Below are positions 10,140 to 17,085 of a stretch of DNA of 20,261 bases, one piece after another. The position numbers and the translations under genes are program-made. Each line of letters begins with the position of its first letter. Positions within the stretch are counted from its first letter, which is position 1. The stretch comes from Baffinella frigidus. Taxonomy: Eukaryota > Cryptophyceae > Cryptomonadales > Baffinellaceae. The notes beneath the pieces are model-generated. The model searched no databases. It had not been told where the DNA came from and worked only from the letters and a program-made list of their open reading frames with translations. The DNA lies in the NCBI GenBank assembly GCA_026770585.1, contig MU646838.1:264007-284267 (forward strand), written 5' to 3'.

Positions 10140-13100
10140 CCGGCGTCTCGGCCACGTCGCCTGGGCCTGTAGGCATCAGTTGCTGCGAGCGTCTTCTCCC
10201 CCGCACCTGCAACCAACGTGCCTGACTTCCCCCGTGCGCAGCCCCATCACGTGGCCGCCCCTCTATGAATGCTCGGACTGTAGCAGCGTGGACAAAGGTT
10301 GTGTGAAGTGACGATGGATGGGCCCTGCAGGCATCGAGACTGACGTGACAGTGGGTGGGGGCTGCAGGATTCGTGACCGGGGCAGCGCGATCTCTTCCGT
10401 CGATCATCCACGAGGTCTCCCTCCCAAGGCCTCCCGCCCCACCGCTCGAGAATGCTGGAGAAGCCTATTTGCATGTGGCCTTGTAAACATGTGTACCAGG
10501 ACAGGGTGTTCTAACCTCGCGCCTGGGCTAATTTTGCCTAGCATGGCTCCAAAGGCAATGAAAGTTACTACACAAAGGCTACATCTCGGTTTTCAATATG
10601 CCCCACTAGCATTCTGGAGTGGGTCCTCCCTTCTGTTTCCGGCCCCTCCTCGTTGCCCTCTCTCTTCTGTTGTGCGTGCTCTAGCAGCACACCGGATCGA
10701 TGCGAGTGATGAGTAATGGTGTCAGGTGAAGATGGATATTACTTTCAATATAGCAATATAAGACGATGCGGACTAATGAGAACCATACGTAACAATGTGG
10801 ACCATGGGGACCATAAGTGAGACCGTGCTGACAAGTGGTGTTGTCAGGTGGACATTCGTGACGTGAAGAGGATAGCCTTCGAGCTGGAGATCCTCTCTCT
10901 GGAAGACACGGGGGAGCTGTTCGTGGGCGTGGTCCTCGACTCTGAGAAGAAGGAGTTGCTCAAGGCTGACAGGTTTCTCGCCTGTTCCCTTGCCCGGCAT
11001 ACGCGTGAGTGCAGTCACCACGCTTGGACATGCCATGTTGCATACAGTATTGCAAGCATGCACCAAAGCGTTTGCGCGAACTGAGTTGACGCGGCACGTG
11101 TGGACATGCAGCAGAACCCGAGAAGTGTTGTTCGGCAGGATGCAGTGACCAACCGCGCGTGATGGAACTTGCAGGTCGTCGTCAGCGCTCGGGCGTCCGT
11201 CGGCAGGTCACTCTCTTCCCCACTCGTGTATCAATCATCAATCGTGAAGCATGCATCTTTGACACCTGCCCTCGGTCTTCTGGGGCATGCCCCAGAAGAC
11301 TCGGTCTGGGGCCCAGGTTCGGGTGTCTGGGTCATGGAGCGAAAGTGCATCAGGGTACCAACCAGGCCTCCTGAAACACCTCGAGGGTACCAGTACCAGG
11401 CGTTTCTTCGTGGTTTCTTCTTGAGTACTCTCGATACAGCACCAGACCTGCTGAAACAGCAGCACTGTCTGGCAATGCCATTCGCGGTCTGCCCAGCGTG
11501 GCCGGATTGAAGCAGACCGCGGCGGGGCGCTCGCTCGCGATAGAACCGGTGTTGCGCCCGCCTTGCCGAGGTGTGCGGTGCTGGTACGTGGCGCGCGGTA
11601 CGTGACCGTTGGGATTGGGCGAGGGGGGCAGGGGCACCGAAAAACGCGCGCGCCGGACGCGCCGTCACCCCGATGTGCGCCTCCCACTCCCGCTCCTACC
11701 ATTGCCTACACCCTAAGCCCTAAACCTAAACCCTAAACCCTAAACCCTAAACCCTAAACCCCCCGAAGCTCGGCCCGCCGCTCCTCCCGTGGCCCCCCAA
11801 TGCCGTGCCCTGGGTCTGAAGCTGCAGAGTTTGAGAATGTTGCGATGGAGTGCGACTGCTCAAGTTGATAATGCTGGCAGGAATGGATTGGTGGTCGGGA
11901 AAGAGATTGGGTGGGCAGTCGCGTCGGACGGATCAGTGCATCCCACGCAGGCTTCGATTTCGGAGAACTTCCAGATGCTCTCACTCGACGAGGTTTGCCT
12001 GAAAAGCCTGACCCTCAACCCCTACCTCCGAAACCCGAAATCCAAAACCCGAAACACGAAACACGAAATACGAAATACGAAACCCAGGCCTGTTGGCAAC
12101 ACGGCTCGCGTGCCTCCTCTGGCCCAGAGCCTTCTTCCCTCGACTGGCGTCGCTGCGCAGCGACGACCGACCACCAGTAGGGGATGCAGGACGTGCGTAG
12201 CGGACGGCACTGTATGGGATGCAGGACAGTGGACGACAGGGTCTGGACCCGCTGCCTGTTCGCAGTCCTTTTCAGGCGTTGACAAGGCGATGCGGCCTTG
12301 CATCGCCTTGTGAAGCCCGTGTGTTCGGCAGCGCGAAGCTCAAGGCAATCTCGGTGTTGGGCAGGATGCGCAAGTGATGCAAGACGCTTCGAATGGTGCG
12401 TTTGGTGGCGGGAGCGCGCGCACTGGCTCTGCTGAGAGCTCCGGCAAGCTCTCGAATGCCTCCAAGACCTCCGGGGGATCACGGCCTGCATCCGGCATCA
12501 GTCACTTGACTGATGCTCCTCCAACGTCCGCGGACGGGAGCAGCAGGCTCAACACTGCTACTTCCGGGTACTCGCCGCTGAAATCGCCTGGCTTGCAACG
12601 CGCTGCTGGCCATGCCAATTTGCCTGCACGCAGCCTCGCGTACGTTGCTGCAGAGGGGCACCACTCGGGATGTCTTGAAGAGATCGGAGGGTTTTGCGAA
12701 ACGGTGCGAGTTCTGACGTGTGATGTGTGACGTGTGACGTGAGATGAGTGATGAGTGAGTTGTGTTGTGGGATGAGTGATGTGTGTGGGCGAGCAGGGCA
12801 TCGGCAACCTCAAAGCATGCTGGCCTCCGCGCGGGATCCAAAATCCAAATGTGGCACGACAGGCACCCCCCGCTCCCCCACCCTCTGCCCAACTTTCGGT
12901 GCGTGTCGGGAGCGAGTCTGGATGTTGGTGCGCGGCTTTGCTCGCGCTCTTTGCAGGCGATTCGGAGGTTTGTGTGTGCAGAAGGCGGCCAAGAAGGACA
13001 CACCTGGCAATCAGGCGGCGGTGCCACGTTGTTTCGTGTAGAGTGTGACTCTCCTGCTTAACTCCTGGGGCGGATGGCACGCCGAGCATGCTTGCGTGGT

Positions 13101-13834
13101 GACGAGTGGGGTGTCTTGCGTTGGGTACAGGGGTACCTCGCTCATGAGAAACTGCCCCCCCCCCCTAGGACCACCATTGGGCCCTAGGCATAGGCCCACT
13201 GTAGGGTCCTAGGGGGGGGCGGTTTCTGATGAGCGAGGTGCCCCTGTACAGGACGGCGCGGACGCTGGAGTTTCTGGTTGATGGCAAGCACGTGAAACAC
13301 GTCTTCCAAGACATTCCTGACGAACCCCTGGTACTCCCCCCCCCCTCCCCCTCCGATGCCTTCCTTGCCGCCCCTGGTTCCAACCTGCCAGCGCCCCCCT
13401 GCGATGTGCGGCGAGACGCTCCCTCACAGAAGAGCCCTGGTGGTTGCTAGCTGGCACGGAGGCGTTGACCGCCGAAGCACGAAGCACCATCCTGGTTTGC
13501 TCGAGGCCCTGACATCCCGGTATCTCTCAAGTGCCGGACGGCCCAATCTTCGCCCGAGGCAGGTCCTAGGGCCCTGCCATAGGGCGTATGAGCATACTCG
13601 CCACTAGGGATACACGGACGAGAGAGTTTCCAGGGCAATCATCGTGTCTGGGTGCAAACGAAAGGCAGCGGGGAGTGTGCGTGTGTTGAGGGTGTGGAGT
13701 GGTGTGCGTGTGTGGAGGGTGTGTAGTGTGTGAGACGGACACGCTTCTGGCTGCCTGGCTGGCAGGTACCAGCCGTGACAGCAGGAGCACACTGCCATGT
13801 CCACATCATCATCTCCCGCATCTGGCAATGGTAG
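1544..13834 (+). CDS. Ankyrin - caspase-like (C14) - SPRY-like protein, 32-exon model
   Basis: Modelled exons: 1544-1718, 1924-1979, 2080-2166, 2258-2449, 2764-2831, 3013-3280, 3505-3576, 3765-3857, 4277-4449, 4865-4938, 4993-5173, 5311-5415, 5699-5928, 6097-6216, 6458-6591, 6689-6721, 6874-6984, 7435-7503, 7866-7949, 8105-8178, 8509-8683, 8994-9052, 9441-9607, 9889-10002, 10368-10414, 10848-10972, 11175-11206, 11865-11992, 12332-12703, 12957-13030, 13252-13330, 13766-13834. The sum is 3840 nt, 1280 codons with a TAG stop, and every junction is GT-AG and phase-consistent. Order of domains: ankyrin (1-106), charged linker and coil (107-337), ankyrin again (about 338-440), disordered linker (480-590), helical segment (591-660), caspase-like p20/p10 (about 660-915), SPRY-like (about 985-1279). 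Start: ATG at 1544; an in-frame ATG at 1535 is an alternative. Weakest exons are those at 2764, 4865, 6689, 11175 and 11865. Two or more genes instead of one remains possible, but phase 1 joins 6216 to 6458 cleanly. Probably a signalling or scaffold protein; substrate unknown. Confidence 0.6.
1719..1923. repeat. Telomere-type repeat tract filling an intron
   Basis: From about 1730 to 1892 the sequence is a run of variants of CCCTAA(C/A) and CCCCAAC units. The intron starts GTCCTCC and ends CCCATCAG, so almost the whole intron is repeat. Confidence 0.85.
2450..2500. repeat. Telomere-type repeat, opposite orientation, at an intron start
   Basis: The intron donor GTTAAGG runs directly into TTTAGGG and CTTAGGG units. 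This is the reverse orientation to the other tracts in the window. Confidence 0.8.
2764..3857 (+). other. Charged linker and coiled segment (exons 5-8)
   Basis: Exon 5 (2764-2831) encodes YLEEISSELLGDRPP. It is chosen because it links phase 0 to the phase-2 start of exon 6, but its acceptor (ctcaag) is unusual. Exon 6 (3013-3280) starts GDVDVLRLESEEGWAEHEDD and turns into a Glu/Arg/Gly-rich low-complexity run. Exons 7 and 8 read as helix: SIALIGQVQASHEASELHRQ and AKQEAEELETFIQQELDDQL, ending AAAAAGDHKE, which leads into the next ankyrin repeat. A short coiled coil is likely. No catalytic motif. Confidence 0.6.
3858..4276 (+). other. Intron, 419 bp, GC-rich
   Basis: Very GC-rich, with short imperfect repeats of GCACGC and GCGAGA motifs around 3990-4090. 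Open frames on both strands are Arg/Ala-rich shadows. I see no gene in it. Confidence 0.5.
4277..5173 (+). other. Ankyrin repeat block 2 (exons 9-11)
   Basis: Exon 9 encodes VERLCKHGADP, a serine run from a TCC repeat, then TPLQLAAWGGHKRCVKALL and REGAAIDSLD, a clear ankyrin repeat at about residues 366-390. Exon 11 begins EYLLSKGAAPLAP, the second half of another repeat, and ends GLDQHLSDLE at a perfect GTGAGT donor. The 74-nt exon 4865-4938 between them fits the phases (2 to 1) but its peptide only weakly resembles the first half of a repeat, so it is tentative. Confidence 0.65.
4450..4864 (+). other. Intron, 415 bp, with a short telomere-type tract
   Basis: Holds a C-rich segment, an A-rich patch at about 4579-4620, a GGC repeat at 4624-4645, and a short CCTAAACCCTAACC tract at about 4738-4777. 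No gene seen. Confidence 0.5.
5311..6216 (+). other. Ser/Arg-rich linker and helical segment (exons 12-14)
   Basis: Exon 12 encodes STYPVDMLGLTGASS and a polar tail. Exon 13 (5699-5928) is strongly disordered, with SPGDGSRASSARSTHSPTSA, then GRTFGFGDFSSMDHVDALL. Exon 14 (6097-6216) encodes an Ala/Glu-rich helix, DMDIQHEIDRILRHNPVPRS, then QALEKLEVDA, and ends in phase 1, matching exon 15. The open frame runs on past this donor to a TGA at 6249-6251, which would give a shorter ankyrin-only product if the intron were kept. Confidence 0.65.
6985..7434 (+). other. Intron, 450 bp, within the caspase-like region
   Basis: Runs from the chosen donor GTCATG to the acceptor GTGACAG. It contains a perfect GTGAGT at 7032 that could be an alternative donor, and degenerate GGTGGCTGGT repeats at about 7300-7400. 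No extra coding exon fits the phases convincingly. Confidence 0.45.
7658..7694. repeat. TCTG microsatellite
   Basis: Uninterrupted TCTG (CTGT) tetranucleotide run of about nine units inside the intron between exons 18 and 19. Confidence 0.9.
7720..7839. repeat. 24-bp minisatellite, five imperfect copies
   Basis: Five consecutive 24-bp units starting with TATCAAGCAGCGTGGTTGGT, each ending in CTG, ATG or GTG, with a sixth partial copy starting at 7840. A copy length divisible by three makes both strands look falsely coding. Confidence 0.85.
8179..8993 (+). other. Introns flanking the caspase Cys exon
   Basis: The introns 8179-8508 (330 bp) and 8684-8993 (310 bp) lie on either side of exon 21 (8509-8683). 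Neither shows coding content in a consistent phase, nor a recognised repeat. Confidence 0.45.
9053..9440 (+). other. Intron, 388 bp, with a 36-bp tandem duplication
   Basis: Two diverged copies at about 9145-9180 and 9181-9217 share GGGCCT, TTCG or TGCG, and CATAACCTT. No exon seen. Confidence 0.5.
9889..10414 (+). other. Linker after the caspase-like domain (exons 24-25)
   Basis: Exon 24 encodes ADRAMLGPDLQWSLDYCMLP then LDTANIAAGLVKKG; exon 25 encodes FVTGAARSLPSIIHE. The previous exon ends with an aromatic run, YYNNFFLLHPVVFAYPG. Phases are 1, 1 and 0. I recognise no family here. The peptides are well composed and unlike the noise in other frames. Confidence 0.6.
10085..10139. repeat. TC and AGCC microsatellites
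   Basis: A TC-rich run is followed by CGCGCG and eight or more AGCC units. It lies in the intron 10003-10367 between exons 24 and 25. Confidence 0.9.
10415..10847 (+). other. Intron, 433 bp, AT-richer than surroundings
   Basis: The stretch at about 10720-10840 is notably AT-rich for this window and contains loose GACCATA / GGACCAT repeats. No coding content. Confidence 0.5.
11207..11864 (+). other. Long intron, 658 bp, with palindrome and telomere-type tract
   Basis: Contains an inverted repeat around 11276-11302 (GTCTTCTGGGGCATGCCCCAGAAGAC) and CCCTAAACCCTAAA units at about 11707-11762. Because of its length and the weak match of the exons on both sides, a missed exon is possible. Confidence 0.5.
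11993..12331 (+). other. Intron, 339 bp, with an ACGAAAT/ACCCGAAA repeat
   Basis: At about 12008-12078 a diverged run of CCGAAA, CACGAAA and TACGAAA units looks like a decayed telomere-type tract. No gene seen in the rest. Confidence 0.5.
13138..13246. mobile_element. Short inverted-repeat element (MITE-like), copy 1
   Basis: A 109-bp hairpin flanked by TA at both ends. The left end reads CAGGGGTACCTCGCTCATGA and the right end is its near-perfect reverse complement, ending CGAGGTGCCCCTG. The centre has CCTAGG palindromes. It has no coding capacity. It sits in the intron 13031-13251, and the flanking TA is the TA of the acceptor TACAG, so the element ends five bases before exon 31. Confidence 0.85.
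13331..13765 (+). other. Last intron of the large gene, with a dispersed repeat
   Basis: At 13560-13617 lies CAGGTCCTAGGGCCCT followed by GTATGAGCATACTCGCCACT, shared with 14479-14537. Further on is a GTGTGT-rich stretch at about 13675-13735. No exon seen between 13331 and 13765. Confidence 0.6.
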
Positions 13835-14069
13835 CTTCTCGCCTCTCAGGACGCTGTCCTAGGACGGGCCCGCCTCGGGGCCAAAGGTCAGGACGAACTC
13901 GCCTCGGGGCGAGAGGTCACAGCCGCGGCGGTCAGTGGCGGTGTCGGAAACGCGTGTACACCTGTAAATTACAACTTGATAATCTTCATTGAATCGGAGA
14001 GGAGCGGTTGCTGCATTTGTGAGGGGGCGGTATCGCTCTCGCGTGTCTGTGGCTTGGTGTGTGAAGATG
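13835..14069. other. Convergent intergenic region, shared 3' ends
   Basis: This 235-bp gap separates the TAG of the plus gene from the TGA of the minus gene and must hold both 3' ends. It contains a direct repeat of CGCCTCGGGGC at about 13870-13912. No clear AATAAA signal on either strand. Confidence 0.55.
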
Positions 14070-16930
14070 TCATCCGACGGTCTTGGTGGCAAGCAGGCGC
14101 TCGAGGCGCGTTTCCTCCTCCTTGAGAGAAACCTTGATGCTTGTCACCTCCCCCCGCAGCAGCACCTGCCCTGCGAGCGCAAACCACCAACATGTATCAG
14201 ACACCGGAGAGAGTTGGAGAGAGCAGCATCGACTTGTGTCGCGGAGCAGGCCTGGTCAAAGCCAGCCCACCCAGAACCCCCCTGGTAGTATGAAGGTACC
14301 CACCCGCAAAAGGTCGGTGCGCAACGCGCGCCCCACGGCGCCCTGGATGCTCCCTTTGCCCTGTGCCGCTGCCCAGTTGCATGCACGGGGGGCATCCCTC
14401 ACGTGCCCAGGAGGTCACTCACGGAGGGCATCCTTTATGTGGCCAGGAGGTCAAAACTGGCCCCCGACAGGTCCTAGGCAGGTCCTAGGGCCCTACGGTC
14501 AGGCGTACGAGCCTACTCGCCACTGCAGGGGTATCCATACTCTGGTTGCTGCACAGCCGGACGGCATCACTACCCTGGCTGGTGCTCAGCACGTGGGGGA
14601 GTGAGTACCCGCATTGAAGCCAGAAGGCTTTGTCACGTCGCGACACCTCGTGAGGCTCACCTTCTGCCTCCCTCCCCCAGCCTGCCGCAACCACAATCCT
14701 CAGCTTCCTCGCGTGGCACGGGGGCAAATACAGGGATACCTTGCTCATAAGAAACTGCCCCCCACCTAGGACCATAGTGGGGCCCTAGAAATAGTCCTAC
14801 TGGAGGATCCTAGGAGCAGGCAGTTTCTTATGAGCGAGGTACCCCTGTAACCCCATGCTGATTCGGGTTGCGTGACGCGTGAGAGGGTGGGGGCACGCGG
14901 AAGAAGAAGCGCTTGCTCGCGCGGGCGCAGGATCTGGGAGAGGAGAGGCGGGGTTGGGCGGGGCACCTGGGAGAATTTGAGGGTGAGCGCGGCCGCGTCC
15001 TTGATGACCTCTGATGGCACCGACTCCTGCAAACCAAGAGCATCACCTCCACGTCACGTCACGTCATCCCCCGCCACACTCCTCAGACGCACTACCAACG
15101 TCCCTTAGAAGGCACACACCACTGCAGCAGTAGCACGGCAGAAACAGGGCGAGCGAGGAGGGGCGAGGGTGCATTGGATCGAGAGAGTTGGATCATGGCA
15201 AGACGCGGTGGCGTGGGCGCGCGGGGACACGCGCGAGAGATAAACATCTGCTTGTTCCGGATCGAAGCCAACATGGCCAACATGCATGGTGGCCCATCAA
15301 CGCGCGAGAGGACACCTCGACGGTGCGGATGACGACGTGCGAGCCGGGGAAGCCAGAGACGTGGAGCCACCAGTTGTTGGGGTCGCGCAAGTGCATCGTC
15401 AGTTCGTCGTTGTCCGCTGCGCCCCGCCCGACCCTGCCACCCGCCAAGACCCAGCCTGTCAGACCCTGCAGGCGTCGTGAACAACGCCCACCACGCCCAG
15501 CCCACCTCCCTTGATACCGTCCGTGTTCCATCTTCCGCTCCCCCAATATGGCATGCATCGAGCGCAGTCGCAGCTGTGAAATCGGGAGCAGGAATCGGAA
15601 ACGCACCAGATCTCGGTCCCGTCAGCCGCCAGATAGACGAAGTAGGGTTTCCGTGGGGCGCCCGGCTGGCCCTTGGGCTTCTTGGCGCCCCGCGGAGGCG
15701 GAACCGGCTTGGAGTCAGCAATGCCCATCTCGTTCGCCAGGGCGAGCGCGGCGGGGAACGCCGCGTCCTTGCCGCTCTTCATCCCCAGCAGTGACGCCTC
15801 CAGGTCTGAGAGCTTTTCCATCCTCTCTACCTGATAGGGTGCCCCGCGAGTCAGCGCTATCTCCCGAGGGTGCTCTGCTTTTCAAACTACCTGCCGAGGA
15901 TACCCAGTACGCCAGTGAGCCTCACTCAGCGCCCGTCAGGCACCACCCACCAGTGCTCACCAGGAGCAGGGGCACACCAGTGCGCACCAGTCAGTGTGCG
16001 GGCGGGGGAAGCGGGCGGGGCAGAAGCGAGTGCGGGGCGGGCGGACCTCGAGGCGGAGGGCGATGCGGAGCACGTCAGGTGTCTCGTCCTCGCGGAAGTC
16101 GACCTTGCCGGCCGCCGCCTCCTGCTCGGCGATCCGCGAACGCTGGTCGACCTTGGAGACCCTCTTCATCTGTCGCGTCGTCAGCCGCTCCATCTCCTTC
16201 TTCAGCCCCGGGAAGTTGACCGTCTCCATCGTCAACGCTGGCGCCACCTCCACAGCGGTCTCATCCTCCCCGGCCACAGCGGTGTTGCCGCTGGTCTCGC
16301 TCCCCTGGAGCGCAACGTGCTTTCTGCGCTGCGTCGCGCCTCCAAAAAACGGATGCCCCGCGCGCCGCATGGCGCTCTCCACCAGGCCCAGAGGCGCGGC
16401 GGCGCCGTTCCAGCGAAGGTGCATGGTGGATCGCAGACAGGTGGCGGACTTGAGGGCGCTGACGGTCTCGTCGCGGGTCTGGACCGGTCCTGAAGGGAAG
16501 GAGCAGGGAGTGTCGGGAGCGTGTTCCATCCCGTGTTCGTGCAAGTGGTGTGTGGTACCTTGCAACGCTTGCAGCTTGTTTAAAGAGATTTCCTTGTCTT
16601 CGTTCGTGGATGTTTACAGCAAAGCGTGCGCTGTAAAAAGGTACCTTGTATGTGAGCCAGCGCACGCTTGACCATCCCCAGCCGCACCTGCCCAAGAGTG
16701 CAGGAGTGTCAGCGCCAGGTGTCGAGTATAGACCAGCAGACCAGCAGCCCGCCGGAAGGTTTGGGTATGAGCCGGGGCTTTCGGCATTTCGGCATTACCG
16801 GACTGGCCGCGAGGAAGGCGGCGCAGTCGGCGGCTGCAGGCATAGCCTGGGCGGCAAGGTTCGGCGCGGGTATGTGCGCGACGAGAATCGCAGCCCAGAC
16901 GAGCCGCTGCGTGGCCAGCCGCGGTGGCAT
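14070..16930 (-). CDS. NFACT-R (DUF814) RNA-binding domain protein, 8 exons
   Basis: Exons in coding order: 16930-16742, 16687-16645, 16489-16047, 15830-15607, 15433-15316, 15026-14967, 14360-14300, 14170-14070. All junctions are GT-AG and in phase; total 1239 nt, 412 residues plus TGA. Residues 286-405 are an NFACT-R domain: KPYFVYLAADGTEIW, VGRGAADNDELT, NNWWLHVSGFPGSHVVIR, SEVIKDAAALTLKFSQ, then GQVLLRGEVTSIKV and ETRLERLLATK at the end. In known members this domain binds RNA at the ribosome-tRNA interface in rescue of stalled translation (RqcH, NEMF) or stands alone. Here the NFACT-N and helix-hairpin-helix parts are missing. Residues about 165-245 form a charged helix (KKEMERLTTRQMKRVSKVDQ). 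The N-terminus MPPRLATQRLVWAAILVA is hydrophobic and could be a targeting signal; there is no Phe after a clear cleavage site. Intron 1 is only 54 bp. Exon 7's acceptor was chosen by phase. Confidence 0.8.
14361..14966 (-). other. Intron 6 of the NFACT-R gene, packed with repeats
   Basis: A 606-bp intron. It holds a MITE-like element (14731-14847), a dispersed repeat copy (14479-14537, matching 13560-13617), and a two-copy tandem duplication of about 35 bp at 14388-14457 sharing GGGCATCC and CCAGGAGGTCA. Confidence 0.7.
14731..14847. mobile_element. Short inverted-repeat element (MITE-like), copy 2
   Basis: A 117-bp hairpin with TA on both sides. It starts CAGGGATACCTTGCTCATAA and ends with the reverse complement TTATGAGCGAGGTACCCCTG. 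It is clearly the same family as the element at 13138. No open frame of its own. Confidence 0.85.
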
Positions 16931-17085
16931 GCTGCCCAGCAAGATCCGCGATGTGGGGATCCGAGGCGGGCCCAACCACAAAGTTGACAGATTTGAGGGG
17001 CAAACCGATTTTGTCCACTTTAGAATATCTGCATACAAGGCTCGAAGGACTGTCATAGAAAAGGCCCCCGTCCGCGCCACGAAAG
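16931..17085. promoter_or_regulatory. Bidirectional promoter region between NFACT-R and fibrillin genes
   Basis: Only 155 bp separate the two divergent start codons, so both promoters and both leaders must overlap here. The part at about 16980-17040 is AT-richer than its surroundings (TTTAGAATATCTGCATA). No canonical TATA box. Confidence 0.6.

Larger units (their letters stand above)
10848..13834 (+). other. SPRY-like C-terminal domain with disordered insertion (exons 26-32)
   Basis: Exon 26 encodes RIAFELEILSLEDTGELFVG VVLD in one run, like the SPRY opening strand ending in a GV motif. Exon 28 has VGKEIGWAVASDGSVHP. Exon 30 has RRFVCAEGGQEGHTWQSGGG. Exon 31 has TLEFLVDGKHVKHVFQDIPD, like the late SPRY strand with a DG turn, and exon 32 has VPAVTAGAHCHVHIIIS, like the closing PAV strand, then a TAG at 13832-13834. 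Exon 29 (12332-12703, 124 codons) is a Ser/Gly/Ala-rich disordered segment dropped into the middle of the domain. The usual GD.IGV.LD segment is not seen, so the domain is diverged or an exon is missed. SPRY domains bind proteins. Exons 27 and 28 are tentative. Confidence 0.55.

Noticed and set aside
10094-10180. Open frames over the AGCC repeat
   Set aside because: A tandem repeat whose unit is not a multiple of three opens frames on both strands; no protein meaning.
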